A DNA stretch of 46,423 nt, taken from contig NZ_ABZU01000016.1 of NCBI RefSeq assembly GCF_000173655.1, positions 1-46,423 on the forward strand, read 5' to 3'. Source of the DNA: Corynebacterium amycolatum SK46. GTDB lineage: Bacteria; Actinomycetota; Actinomycetes; Mycobacteriales; Mycobacteriaceae. The position numbers and the translations under genes are program-made. Positions 18,085-26,756 of this stretch are shown piece after piece; within the stretch, counting starts at the first letter, position 1; every line of letters starts with the position of its first letter. The notes under the pieces were generated by a model. That model ran no database searches. It saw only the letters and a program-made list of their open reading frames with translations, and had not been told where the DNA came from.

Positions 18085-18340
18085 TTACTTACGAGTAAGC
18101 GCGATTGTCGCGCCGACGACCAAGACCAGAAGCACCGCCCCCATAGAGAACCACATCATCTTCGAGGAGCCGTCATCCTCGTTTTCTTCGGTGGCCTTCG
18201 GATTCTGCTGGCTACTAGTCGGGGTTTCGCTACTTGGCGACTTGTGCGCGACCTGTTGCGATTCCCACAAATGAGCCCACGAGCACCAGCAACATGGAGA
18301 TGGTGAACACGACCGCCGAGAGCTGTCTTCTTCTGATCAT
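18085..18340 (-). pseudogene. Small secreted/membrane protein split by a frameshift
   Basis: Reading leftwards from ATG at 18340, with AAAGGAA upstream, is a 36-codon ORF that looks like a signal peptide (MIRRRQLSAVVFTISMLLVL) and stops at 18230. In the +1 frame, overlapping it from 18270, is a 61-codon frame ending at 18085: a Ser/Pro/Glu-rich linker followed by a C-terminal membrane helix and an RK tail. Joined by one frameshift they would form a coherent protein of about 95 residues: signal peptide, linker, anchor. This is either a decayed gene, a sequencing error or a programmed shift. Function unknown. Confidence 0.5.
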
Positions 18341-18451
18341 GTGGTCGGTTCCTTTTCTTCAAGCGTAAATCTGCAAGCGTAAAAAGAACGTTACATGACA
18401 AAAGTATGTCTGATTCTCAAGATAATGACTGGGCAGACACCAAAAAATTAC

Positions 18452-18504
18452 GGGCTGCAAATGTGGTTGCGGGCTGCAAATGTGAAACTGTGTGAGTTTA
18501 TGAC
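18452..18504 (-). repeat. 34-bp dispersed repeat, copy 2, plus partial copy
   Basis: 18471-18504 matches the reverse complement of 13-46 with one mismatch in 34 bp. The first 14 bp (GGGCTGCAAATGTG) also occur just upstream at 18452-18465, giving a tandem start. The element lies between the small membrane gene and the hydrolase gene. Confidence 0.7.
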
Positions 18505-18521
18505 CTATTAACCAGCTCCCC

Positions 18522-19460
18522 TTAGCGGGACTCCAACCACGCCAAAATATCGGCGTAGACCTCTTCCTTATTCAACTCGTTGAGAATCTCATGGCGACCA
18601 TCCGGGTAGACCTTAAAGCGCACGTCCTTCTTGCCCGCGTTCAGGTATTTGCCCACGACCTCAGTCACACAGGCAGCGCCACCCGCCGGATCAACAGCAC
18701 CGGAAACCACGAAAAGCGGCAGCTCAGCAGGCGCTTTCTCATAGGCTTCAGACGAATTCGCGTAGTGCGTGCCGACGAGAAGGTCGCGGAAAAAGGCATT
18801 GGTGGGAACGAAACCACACTTGTCGTCCGCAATATAAGCATCGACAATCTTGTGATCGCGGGTGAGCCAATCAAACTTAGTGCGGCGCTCAAAGCCCTTG
18901 TTGTAATCAGCAAAGGTGAGGGTGTTGAGCAGCTTGCCCGGCGCGGTAGGACGAATCTTAGCCAGCAGGTTTGCAACCTTCATTCCCGCATCGCCCTTAG
19001 CTCCTGGCCACGACACAGTGCCCATGATAATGACGCCGGTAAGCCCCTCGCCGTACTTGGCGATGTAGTTACGAGTCAGAAGCGACCCCATGGAGTGGCC
19101 GAGAATATAGTGCTTGCTGCCTGGGAATTCTGCATCAACGTACTGGCGCACTGCGTGGAGATCTTCGAGAATCAGGTTCCAGCCACCGTAGTCAGCGAAG
19201 TAGCCCGGGATGCCAGCATCCGTCTTGGTCATACCGTGGCCGCGATGGTCGTGCGCGACGACGGCATAGCCCTGGGATACGAGGTACTCGGCGAACTTGG
19301 CGTAGCGGTTGGCGTACTCGACCATGCCGTGGACAATCTGCACCACTCCCTTCGGAGTAATGGGCGCGCCCTTGTCATTTTCTGGAACCCAGCGCAACAC
19401 ATTCAATGTGGCACCTGGGCGAGAAAGCGAAGTCCTAACAGCCGATGTCACGTCGGGCAC
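18522..19460 (-). CDS. Alpha/beta hydrolase, monoacylglycerol lipase / lysophospholipase type
   Basis: A 312-residue serine hydrolase of the serine-aminopeptidase S33/MGL family. The oxyanion motif is VHGMVEYANRY and the nucleophile Ser123 lies in GHSMGS; the acid is in VSGAVDPAGG and the base in DGRHEILNE. HDHRGHGMT is characteristic of bacterial monoglyceride lipases. There is no signal peptide, so it probably acts on the cytosolic side. It follows purB on the minus strand, but a terminator at 19545-19574 separates the transcripts. Confidence 0.85.
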   Translation of the reverse strand: MPDVTSAVRTSLSRPGATLNVLRWVPENDKGAPITPKGVVQIVHGMVEYANRYAKFAEYLVSQGYAVVAHDHRGHGMTKTDAGIPGYFADYGGWNLILEDLHAVRQYVDAEFPGSKHYILGHSMGSLLTRNYIAKYGEGLTGVIIMGTVSWPGAKGDAGMKVANLLAKIRPTAPGKLLNTLTFADYNKGFERRTKFDWLTRDHKIVDAYIADDKCGFVPTNAFFRDLLVGTHYANSSEAYEKAPAELPLFVVSGAVDPAGGAACVTEVVGKYLNAGKKDVRFKVYPDGRHEILNELNKEEVYADILAWLESR

Positions 19461-19544
19461 CTTTCGCGTAGAAGTTTCGATACTTATCGCTCATCGTACC
19501 GAGGAACTTGGCTGCTCACTGGTGCTTTCGCCAACAAACGAAGA

Positions 19545-19574
19545 AAAACTCTGCCACCAACGTGACAGAGTTTT
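19545..19574 (-). terminator. Terminator downstream of purB
   Basis: Perfect 9-bp stem AAAACTCTG (19545-19553) / CAGAGTTTT (19566-19574). Read on the minus strand it ends in TTTTTC, placing it correctly after the purB stop at 19636. Confidence 0.85.
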
Positions 19575-19635
19575 CAAGGGATCTTACGTCCTTACGTTTT
19601 ACGCGCTTCCACGTTTACGCGTGACGCTCGCGAAG

Positions 19636-21066
19636 CTACAGAATCTCGCCCGGCTTGTAGGCCGCGGCCTCTGGGTACTTGTCCACGACAGCCTGCACAC
19701 GTGCAACTACGCGGTCGACCTGAGATTCTGCGGCACCGATGAACGCGTGGCGGTTTGCCAGCGCGTCGGCAAGCCCTGCGGCATCCAGCGGGAAACGCTC
19801 ATCTGCAGCGAGACGTTCAGTGAGATTCTGCTCGGCGCCCTTTTCGCGCATATCCAGTGCGGTGGCGACGGCGTGCTCCTTGATGATCTCGTGGGCTTCC
19901 TCGCGGCCCATACCAGCGCGGACGGCTGCCATGAGGATCTTGGTGGAGGCGAGGAACGGCAGGTAGCGTTCCAGCTCGCGGTCGATCATGGCCGGGAATG
20001 CACCGAACTCGGACAGGACGGTGAGGAAGGTTTCGAACATGCCGTCCATGGCGAAGAAGGCATCCGGCAGTGCGACACGCCGGACCACGGAGCAGGAAAC
20101 GTCGCCCTCGTTCCACTGAGTACCGGCGTACTCGGAGATCATAGTCATGTACCCGCGCAGGATGACCTGGAAACCGTGGACGCGCTCACAGGAGCGGGCG
20201 TTCATTTTGTGCGGCATGGCGGATGAGCCGACCTGGCCTTCCTTGAAGCCCTCGGTGACGGTCTCATTACCGGCCATCAGGCGAATGGTGGTGGCCAGCG
20301 ATGCCGGGCCTGCACCCAGCTCGACCAGTGCGGACAGAGCGTCAAAGTCGAGGGTGCGCGGGTAGACCTGACCAACGGAGTCAAAGACACGGTCGAAGCC
20401 GAGGCCTTCAGCGATTTCGTTTTCCAGGGAGGCCAGCGCGGACTCGTCACCGTCAAGCAGATCCAGCATGTCCTGGGCGGTACCCATCGGGCCCTTGATG
20501 CCGCGCAGCGGATAGCGGGAAACCAGGTCTTCCACGCGCTCGATGCCCAGCAGCATCTCGTCCGCAGCGGAGGCGAAGCGCTTACCCAGGGTCGTTGCCT
20601 GTGCGGCGACGTTGTGCGAGCGACCCGCCATGACCAGCGACTGGTACTCGGAGGCCTTTTCCGCAGTGCGGGCGGCAACGGCAACGGCCTTGTCACGCAC
20701 GACCTTCAGCGACTGCAGAACCTGCAGCTGCTCAACATTTTCTGTCAGGTCACGCGAGGTCATACCCTTGTGGATGTGCTCAGTGCCAGCCAGGTCGCAG
20801 AACTCTTCAATGCGAGCCTTCACATCGTGGCGAGTAATACGCTCACGGGCGGCAATGGAGTCGAGGTCAACCTGGTCGATAACCTTCTCATATGCCTCGA
20901 TGGTGCCCTCCGGCACCTCAATTCCGCGGGCGACCTGAGCCTTCAGAACTGCAATCCAGAGCTTGCGCTCGAGGATGATCTTGTACTCAGGGCTCCACAA
21001 CTCAGCCAGAGTCGCAGAGGCGTATCGGTTTGCAAGGACGTTTGCGATCTTCTTTTTCTCAGCCAC
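19636..21066 (-). CDS. purB: Adenylosuccinate lyase
   Basis: Catalyses two fumarate-releasing steps: SAICAR to AICAR, and adenylosuccinate to AMP. The 476-residue protein belongs to the fumarase/aspartase superfamily and has the signature loop GSSAMPHKMNARSCERV, TSRDLTENVEQL and the AGRSHNVAAQ catalytic segment. GTG at 21066 is chosen because VAEKKKIANVLANRYAS matches known corynebacterial N-termini; GAGGG lies immediately upstream, unusually close. The frame stays open to 21138, but that part is not PurB-like and overlaps the marR end. Confidence 0.93.
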   Translation of the reverse strand: MAEKKKIANVLANRYASATLAELWSPEYKIILERKLWIAVLKAQVARGIEVPEGTIEAYEKVIDQVDLDSIAARERITRHDVKARIEEFCDLAGTEHIHKGMTSRDLTENVEQLQVLQSLKVVRDKAVAVAARTAEKASEYQSLVMAGRSHNVAAQATTLGKRFASAADEMLLGIERVEDLVSRYPLRGIKGPMGTAQDMLDLLDGDESALASLENEIAEGLGFDRVFDSVGQVYPRTLDFDALSALVELGAGPASLATTIRLMAGNETVTEGFKEGQVGSSAMPHKMNARSCERVHGFQVILRGYMTMISEYAGTQWNEGDVSCSVVRRVALPDAFFAMDGMFETFLTVLSEFGAFPAMIDRELERYLPFLASTKILMAAVRAGMGREEAHEIIKEHAVATALDMREKGAEQNLTERLAADERFPLDAAGLADALANRHAFIGAAESQVDRVVARVQAVVDKYPEAAAYKPGEIL

Positions 21067-21100
21067 GCCCTCAAGTATTCCATGACCACAACATCCGCGG

Positions 21101-21562
21101 TTATCTAGGCCATGGATGACCACGCATTTCTTCCACACCTTCGTTGAATTTGCGCATCAATCGCACGAACTCCGCGAGCTCCGTGTCCTCCCAATCATGC
21201 GTAATGTCATCGACGGTACTCTTACGCGCCTCAATCTCCCGATGCAGCAGCTCTAGCCCTTTGCCGGTCGCGCTATGCACCTTCGCGCTTGACGACGGCG
21301 CGGACCTCTTCGCGATATACCCCTGCCGCATGGCGGCGGCCAGCTGGCGATGCACTGTAGAAATGTCCAGCCCCAGCGCATCGGAGAGCTCTGCGACTGT
21401 CATGTCCGGCTGCGCTTCCAGCCTAGCCAGCAGTGCTGCAGCGGAGCGATCCAACAAGATGTCCTTGCGATGTGGTCGGTAGCCGCTGGAGCTCACCCGG
21501 GATAGCAGCATGTTCTCGTAAACGAGCGCGGCCAGGTCGTCGTTTCGCACGGTGGCAGTCAA
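21101..21562 (-). CDS. MarR-family transcriptional regulator
   Basis: A 153-residue protein with a winged helix-turn-helix: MTVAELSDALGLDISTVHRQLAAAMRQGYIAKR at about 54-86 (described by its ends MTVAEL and GYIAKR), flanked by dimerisation helices, ending in EFVRLMRKFNEGVEEMR. The start is TTG at 21562, or GTG at 21550. It is transcribed away from the MFS gene, and two palindromes in the shared spacer are plausible binding sites, so it probably represses the transporter, its own gene, or both (inference). The ligand is unknown. Confidence 0.85.
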   Translation of the reverse strand: MTATVRNDDLAALVYENMLLSRVSSSGYRPHRKDILLDRSAAALLARLEAQPDMTVAELSDALGLDISTVHRQLAAAMRQGYIAKRSAPSSSAKVHSATGKGLELLHREIEARKSTVDDITHDWEDTELAEFVRLMRKFNEGVEEMRGHPWPR

Positions 21563-21673
21563 TCCTCTTGTCGCCTTTATGTCGACCCTTTAATGGGCCT
21601 GCGAGATGTATCTGTTTTGCTCAACTTCCCTATTCTAGCGCGTCGCGGATGGGGTTAAGGCCGAAAAATCACA

Positions 21674-21735
21674 TTTGCATCATACAAACCAATTGTTATA
21701 ATTCGAGCCCTAACTGCATTTTTGCACGATACAAA
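21674..21735 (+). promoter_or_regulatory. MFS promoter with two candidate MarR operators
   Basis: TTTGCATCATACAAA (21674-21688) and TTTGCACGATACAAA (21721-21735) are near-palindromes differing at two positions, 47 bp apart. A promoter lies between and over them: TTGCAT (21675-21680), a 16-bp spacer, then TATAAT (21697-21702). Operator 1 covers the -35 box and operator 2 lies just past the expected transcription start, a classical repression layout. Confidence 0.65.
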
Positions 21736-21809
21736 TACCGGAAAGCAGTTTTGCCAAAGCACTAATTCCACGATCGTTTTCAAACGAGAAAAGAGTCCGT
21801 ATCTTCAGC

Positions 21810-23081
21810 ATGACAACGCATACGACCACACAGAACAGGCACAAACAGAACGAGCAGCACGGACAAGACAAGCTCTTCTCCCCCGCGTTCATCATCAGCT
21901 GGCTGATTAACTTCAGCATGTACCTGGTGTTCTACCTTTCAATCACGGTCATGGCACTCTACGCCGTCCAGCGCTTCTCCGCCTCCGATGCCGCCGGTGG
22001 CTTCGCCGCCAGTTCTTTCGTGGTCGGCGCCACCATCGCGCGTCTCTTTTCCGGCTACTTGGTGGACACCTTCGGTGGTCGCAGAATCATGCTTGGCTCA
22101 CTCGCCGTCATCGTGGCAGCCTGTGCCGCCTACATGTGGGCCGCATCCCTGCCGATCCTGATTGCAATCCGCATCATCCACGGCCTGACCTACGCATTAG
22201 CTTCCACCGCCGTGATGGCCGCCGCCCAGACCGCTATTCCGGCTTCGCGCCGCGCAGAGGGAACTGGTTATATCTCGCTCGGCACCACCCTGGCCACCGC
22301 GATTGGCCCAGCTCTCGGCCTGGCCCTTATTGGCTCGGTCGGCTATAGCGTCCTCTTTGCCACAGCCCTCGGCCTGTCCATTGTCGGACTGGTGCTGGCG
22401 CTCTTTCTGCCACAACACAACGATCCCACCACTGCGGCAACCAAGGACGAGGCCACCGAGGATTCGTCGGCAAGCGAGACGAAACGCACGTTTTCCTTCG
22501 ATGACATCATGACGCCGAGAGTGGTGCCGATTGGCCTGTTCATGCTGCTCATCGGCCTGGCGTATGCGGGCGTGATCACATTCCTGAACCGATACTCGCA
22601 GCTGGGCGGCCTGACTAGGGGCGCCAGCTTCTTCTTCATCGCCTATGCGGTGGCGATGATGGCGGCGCGTTTCTCGCTGGGACGCCTACAGGATCGCCGC
22701 GGCGACAACCCCGTCATCGCCATCGGCCTGGTGTGCTTCACCATCTCGCTGCTTGTTCTGGCTTTCGCAACCGCTGACTGGCACGTTATCGCCGCCGGTG
22801 CGTTCTGCGGCCTGGGCTACGGCACGCTGATGCCGGCCTGCCAGACCATCTCTGTGCACCTGGCCCCGGCACACAAGTTGGGCACGGGCATCTCGACGCT
22901 GCTCTTGCTTGTCGACGCGGGCATCGGCCTCGGCCCAATCGTGCTTGGTTCGGTAGCCGCCACTATGGGATTCGACAAGATGTACGCAGGCCTGGCGGTT
23001 GTGGTGGTTCTCGCGGCCGTTTTCTACTGGTTCGTGCATGGCCGCAAGCCTGTTGCGAGGCGCCATCGCGTGGATCTTTAG
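21810..23081 (+). CDS. MFS transporter (drug/metabolite efflux type)
   Basis: A 423-residue major facilitator with about 12 membrane helices and a polar central loop (about 205-240). The A-like motif between helices 2 and 3 appears as RLFSGYLVDTFGGRRIML, and IIHGLTYALASTAVMAAAQ with TGYISLGTTLATAIGPALG corresponds to helices 4 and 5, the latter resembling the antiporter motif of DHA-type exporters. Divergence from a MarR gene and the operator-covered promoter suggest inducible export of a toxic compound or metabolite (inference). The long N-terminal polar segment, rich in His, Gln and Thr, is unusual. Confidence 0.85.
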   Translation: MTTHTTTQNRHKQNEQHGQDKLFSPAFIISWLINFSMYLVFYLSITVMALYAVQRFSASDAAGGFAASSFVVGATIARLFSGYLVDTFGGRRIMLGSLAVIVAACAAYMWAASLPILIAIRIIHGLTYALASTAVMAAAQTAIPASRRAEGTGYISLGTTLATAIGPALGLALIGSVGYSVLFATALGLSIVGLVLALFLPQHNDPTTAATKDEATEDSSASETKRTFSFDDIMTPRVVPIGLFMLLIGLAYAGVITFLNRYSQLGGLTRGASFFFIAYAVAMMAARFSLGRLQDRRGDNPVIAIGLVCFTISLLVLAFATADWHVIAAGAFCGLGYGTLMPACQTISVHLAPAHKLGTGISTLLLLVDAGIGLGPIVLGSVAATMGFDKMYAGLAVVVVLAAVFYWFVHGRKPVARRHRVDL

Positions 23082-23161
23082 AACTAATTGGTGTGCGGTC
23101 ACTTTTCACAGGTGAATATCGGACAAGGAACACCGATAGCAGTTATGTGTCGTGAGTCACC

Positions 23162-23167
23162 TATACT
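23162..23167 (+). promoter_or_regulatory. -10 box of gluA, predicted leaderless transcript
   Basis: TATACT lies seven bases before the ATG at 23175, so transcription should begin at or next to the start codon. Just upstream TATCGG-N10-CCGATA (about 23118-23139) is an inverted repeat that might be an operator. Confidence 0.55.
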
Positions 23168-23174
23168 TTTTCAC

Positions 23175-23930
23175 ATGACTGAATCATCCACACCACAGAG
23201 CATGATTTCGATTGCCGGGGTGAATAAGCACTACGGCGATTACCACGCTTTGCGCGACATCAATCTGGAAATCCCAGCTGGTCAGGTCGTAGTTGTCCTC
23301 GGCCCCTCCGGCTCTGGTAAGTCCACACTGTGCCGAACCATCAACCGCCTCGAGACCATCGACAGCGGCGAGATCCGCATCAACGGCAAACTTCTCCCAG
23401 AAGAGGGTAAGGAACTCACCCGTCTGCGTGCTGAGGTCGGCATGGTCTTCCAGCAGTTCAACCTCTTCAGCCACATGACCATCCGAGACAACGTCACGCT
23501 GGCTCCGCTGAAGGTCCGCAAATTGTCCAAGGCCGAGGCGCGCGAGCGCGCTGATAAGCTGCTCGCCCGTGTCGGCATTGCGGAACAGGCTGACAAGTAC
23601 CCGGCACAGCTCTCCGGCGGTCAGCAGCAGCGCGTCGCCATCGCTCGCGCCCTGGCCATGGACCCGAAGGTCATGCTTTTCGACGAGCCCACCTCCGCGC
23701 TCGACCCGGAAATGATTAACGAGGTCCTCGATGTCATGACCGACCTGGCCAAGGGCGGCATGACCATGGTCTGCGTCACCCACGAGATGAGCTTCGCCCG
23801 CCGCGTGGCCGACCGCATCCTGTTCATGGCCGACGGTGCGATTGTCGAAGACACCGACCCGGAGACCTTCTTCACCAACCCGCAGAGCGATCGCGCCAAG
23901 GACTTCTTGGCCAAGATCGTCGGACACTAG
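23175..23930 (+). CDS. gluA: Glutamate ABC transporter ATP-binding protein
   Basis: ATPase of the gluABCD glutamate uptake system at the inner face of the membrane. The 251-residue protein has Walker A GPSGSGKST, Q-loop VFQQFN, signature LSGGQQQRVAIARAL, Walker B VMLFDEPTSALD and the switch His in CVTHEMSFA. It is highly similar in reading to C. glutamicum GluA. The frame is open to 23088, but ATG at 23175 fits the family and the leaderless -10 box. It is followed by gluB after 15 bp, then gluC and gluD. Confidence 0.93.
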   Translation: MTESSTPQSMISIAGVNKHYGDYHALRDINLEIPAGQVVVVLGPSGSGKSTLCRTINRLETIDSGEIRINGKLLPEEGKELTRLRAEVGMVFQQFNLFSHMTIRDNVTLAPLKVRKLSKAEARERADKLLARVGIAEQADKYPAQLSGGQQQRVAIARALAMDPKVMLFDEPTSALDPEMINEVLDVMTDLAKGGMTMVCVTHEMSFARRVADRILFMADGAIVEDTDPETFFTNPQSDRAKDFLAKIVGH

Positions 23931-23945
23931 GCGGAGCTGGTCACC

Positions 23946-24887
23946 ATGAAGCTTTCACTATTACAAGGGGGCCGGGGACGCAGTCGCAACCAGGGCCGCC
24001 GAGGTGTCGTCGGCAAGCGAGTTGCGGCGGCAGTCGTAGCTGTTGCCACGACGATGAGCCTCGCGGCCTGCGGTAGCGGCGGACCCCGAAACCTGCTGGC
24101 CGATATCGAAGCCGGGCACGTGACGCTGGGTACGAAGTTTGACCAGCCGGGCCTCGGTGAGCGCACCCCGGACCGTGAATTCGAGGGCGTCGACAACGAT
24201 GTCTCCCGCTACGTCATCGAGTACATCGCCAACAAGAACGGTTGGGATGTGCCCGAGATGGAGTGGCGCGAGACCCCGTCCGCTCAGCGCGAGACGCTGA
24301 TTAACAACGGCGAGGTCAACATGATTGCCGCCACCTACTCCATCAACGCTGGCCGCCTGGCTGCCGTCGACTTCGCCGGCCCGTACCTGGTCACGCACCA
24401 GGCACTGTTGGTGCGAGGTTCCGAGGGTATCCAGGGGCTTGACGACGTCGCCCCGGGCACTCGCCTGTGCTCTGTTTCCGGCTCCACCCCAGCGCAGAAG
24501 GTCAAGGACGCTCTGCCGGAGGTGCAGCTGCAGGAGTTCGATACCTACGCTGCATGCGCCGAAGGTGTGAAGCAGGGTGTCGTCGATGCCCTGACCACCG
24601 ATGCGACTATTCTCGCGGGCTTCGCCCAGCGCTACAAGGAGCGCTTCGGCGATGACTTCCGCGTAGTCGAGCTGCGCAACCCGGATGGTTCCTACTGGAC
24701 CAACGAGTACTACGGCATCGGCCTACCCAAGGGCGATGATGCCAGCCGTGAGGCCATCAATGAGGCGCTGGAGTCGCTGTACGACACCGGTGAGCTTCAG
24801 AAGATCGTCAAGAAGCACTTGGGCGACAAGTTCGAGCTGGGCGACAAACCGGCAATCGGCGATTTGTCGTTCGTAGAGAAGAAGTAG
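23946..24887 (+). CDS. gluB: Glutamate-binding lipoprotein
   Basis: Extracytoplasmic substrate-binding protein (SBP family 3) of 313 residues. A twin-Arg/Lys-rich N-region precedes a hydrophobic signal and the lipobox LAAC with Cys42 as the lipidated residue. The mature part has the family pattern GTKFDQPGLG, INNGEVNMIAATYSI, DFAGPYLVTHQALLV and YYGIGLPKGD. The paired Cys in RLCSVSG and YAACAEG could form a disulfide. It delivers glutamate to GluCD. The N-region is unusually long for a lipoprotein signal, so translation may begin later. Confidence 0.93.
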   Translation: MKLSLLQGGRGRSRNQGRRGVVGKRVAAAVVAVATTMSLAACGSGGPRNLLADIEAGHVTLGTKFDQPGLGERTPDREFEGVDNDVSRYVIEYIANKNGWDVPEMEWRETPSAQRETLINNGEVNMIAATYSINAGRLAAVDFAGPYLVTHQALLVRGSEGIQGLDDVAPGTRLCSVSGSTPAQKVKDALPEVQLQEFDTYAACAEGVKQGVVDALTTDATILAGFAQRYKERFGDDFRVVELRNPDGSYWTNEYYGIGLPKGDDASREAINEALESLYDTGELQKIVKKHLGDKFELGDKPAIGDLSFVEKK

Positions 24888-24906
24888 GAAGGGGTGCGAG
24901 CAAACA

Positions 24907-25593
24907 ATGAATCCAGAACTTTGGAGTGAGATGGGGCCGGAGCTGCTTCCGGCTTTCTGGGTGACCATCAAACTGACGATTGCCTCGGCAATTGGTTCCC
25001 TGATTTTTGGCACGCTTCTCACCGCTATGCGCGTGAGCCCCGTGGGAATCCTGCGTACCCTGTCGACCTGGTACATCAACATCGTCCGCAATACCCCGCT
25101 GACGTTGATTGTGCTGTTGGCCTCGATGGGTCTCTACTACAACTTGGGCCTGCTGCTGGCTGCGGAGAATGACTCCTTCATTGTCAAGCAGAACTTCCGC
25201 CTCGCGGTGCTGGCGTTTGTTGCCTACACCTCGTGTTTCGTCGCGGAGTCCCTGCGCGCCGGTATTAATACCGTGCCGTTCGGTCAGGCTGAAGCCGCCC
25301 GCTCCCTGGGTCTGAGCTTTGGTCAGAGCTTCCGCTACATCATCTTCCCGCAGGCATTCCGCGGCGCTATTGTGCCGCTCGGCAACACCCTGATTGCGCT
25401 GACAAAGAACACCACGATTGCCTCGGTAATCGGTGTGGCTGAAGCGTCGCTGCTGATGAAGACCATGACCGAAAACTACGCCAGCGATATCCTGATTATC
25501 TTCGGCATCATCGCTATCGGCTTTATTATTCTGACTCTGCCGACCGGCCTGTTCTTCGGCTGGGCTGGCAAGCGATGGGCGGTGAAGCGCTAA
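24907..25593 (+). CDS. gluC: Glutamate ABC transporter permease
   Basis: A 228-residue inner-membrane permease of the HisMQ type with about five spans. The start [21 protein letters not shown] matches GluC. The cytoplasmic EAA loop, contacting GluA, reads [31 protein letters not shown]-like sequence precedes the ATG. Its stop overlaps the gluD start by one base (TAATG), so translation is coupled. It forms a heterodimeric channel with GluD. Confidence 0.92.
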   Translation: MNPELWSEMGPELLPAFWVTIKLTIASAIGSLIFGTLLTAMRVSPVGILRTLSTWYINIVRNTPLTLIVLLASMGLYYNLGLLLAAENDSFIVKQNFRLAVLAFVAYTSCFVAESLRAGINTVPFGQAEAARSLGLSFGQSFRYIIFPQAFRGAIVPLGNTLIALTKNTTIASVIGVAEASLLMKTMTENYASDILIIFGIIAIGFIILTLPTGLFFGWAGKRWAVKR

Positions 25594-26531
25594 TGGCTAC
25601 TCGCGCAACAGTTCTTTACGACGCGCCGGGCCCCAAGGCTCAGCGCTTCAACCGAACCCTCACCTGGATCGTGGCCGCAATCACCGTTGCGATCCTCGCC
25701 TGGGTGGGAATGAAACTGGCCGACAAGGGCCAGTTCGAGTCCAATAAGTGGTCGTTCTTCCTCGAATCCACAACCTGGACCACGTACATTCTGCCCGGCC
25801 TGGTCAGCACCATTATCGCGGCTGTAGTCTCCATTGTGTTGGCGCTGGTTATTGGCGCTCTCCTGGGCGTCGGCAGGCTGAGCCCGATTGCGCCGGTGCG
25901 CTGGCTGTGCTCGGTGATTGTCGAGTTCTTCCGCGCCATTCCGGTGCTGGTGCTCATGCTGTTCGCCTACTCGGTGTTCGCCATCTGGCAGCTGTTCCCG
26001 TCGAACTACCTCGGCTTTGCCGCTGTTGTGTTCGGTCTGACCATGTACAACGGCTCCGTCATTGGCGAGACGCTGCGCTCCGGCATCGAATCGCTACCGA
26101 AGGGCCAGCGAGAGGCCGCGATTGCGCTGGGTCTTTCCCACCGCCAGACGATGGTCACCATTTTGCTGCCGCAGGCAGTCGCCGCCATGTTGCCGGCGAT
26201 TATTTCTCAGATGGTCATTGCGCTGAAGGACTCCGCGCTGGGCTACATGATTGGTTACGTCGAGGTTGTCCGCTCCGGCCGCCAGCTTGGCGAGTACTAC
26301 GGCGCCATGATCCCATCGCTGGTCGTCGTGGCGATCATTCTCATTGCCATCAACTTCGGCCTGGCCAACCTTGCCGAGCGCATCGAAAGCCAGCTCCGCG
26401 CCGGCCGCGCCCGCCGCAACATCATTGCGAAGGTCCCGCATCAACGCGACGTGGGTGTCACTACTAAGGATGAAACCAACGTCGACTGGCACGCCGAAGG
26501 CCACCGAGATCTGCGCGGCACGCACGAGTAA
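25593..26531 (+). CDS. gluD: Glutamate ABC transporter permease
   Basis: Second permease of the glutamate importer, 312 residues. A cytoplasmic N-terminus precedes the first span (about 23-43); the EAA loop is [24 protein letters not shown] hydrophilic C-terminal tail of about 45 residues, ending [14 protein letters not shown], is rich in charged residues as in other corynebacterial GluD proteins. The ATG at 25593 overlaps the gluC stop; an upstream ATG at 25575 is less likely. A terminator follows at 26590. Confidence 0.92.
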   Translation: MATRATVLYDAPGPKAQRFNRTLTWIVAAITVAILAWVGMKLADKGQFESNKWSFFLESTTWTTYILPGLVSTIIAAVVSIVLALVIGALLGVGRLSPIAPVRWLCSVIVEFFRAIPVLVLMLFAYSVFAIWQLFPSNYLGFAAVVFGLTMYNGSVIGETLRSGIESLPKGQREAAIALGLSHRQTMVTILLPQAVAAMLPAIISQMVIALKDSALGYMIGYVEVVRSGRQLGEYYGAMIPSLVVVAIILIAINFGLANLAERIESQLRAGRARRNIIAKVPHQRDVGVTTKDETNVDWHAEGHRDLRGTHE

Positions 26532-26589
26532 AACTCGCGCATTACCCACGACCCGCGTATTCACATTCGCTTTACGACGTGTACAGCGA

Positions 26590-26635
26590 CGCCGCCCACG
26601 GAAACTGTTTTTGGTTTCCGCTGGGCGGCGTTTTT
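26590..26635 (+). terminator. Terminator of the gluABCD operon
   Basis: GC-rich stem CGCCGCCCACGGAAAC (26590-26605) with GTTTCCGCTGGGCGGCG (26614-26630), loop TGTTTTTG, followed by TTTTT. The stem has one bulge. A GCTTTACGACG motif lies 11 bp upstream. Confidence 0.93.
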
Positions 26636-26700
26636 GTTTGTCTATGGTCTTGCCTTCGCTCCTATCGATGAACTACTCACTGATGGACAGGCTCCGGTGC

Positions 26701-26730
26701 ATCGATAGGTGAATAGCGTGGCCACAAGTG
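26701..26730 (+). repeat. Short dispersed repeat pair (also at 46300-46387)
   Basis: ATCGATAGGTGAA (26701-26713) is the reverse complement of 46300-46312, and AGCGTGGCCACAAGTG (26715-26730) matches 46320-46335 and 46371-46386 with one difference. Here the two blocks are adjacent; at the right end of the window they are rearranged. Confidence 0.6.
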
Positions 26731-26756
26731 CCGGGCACTACTGCGACCATGCTCTC

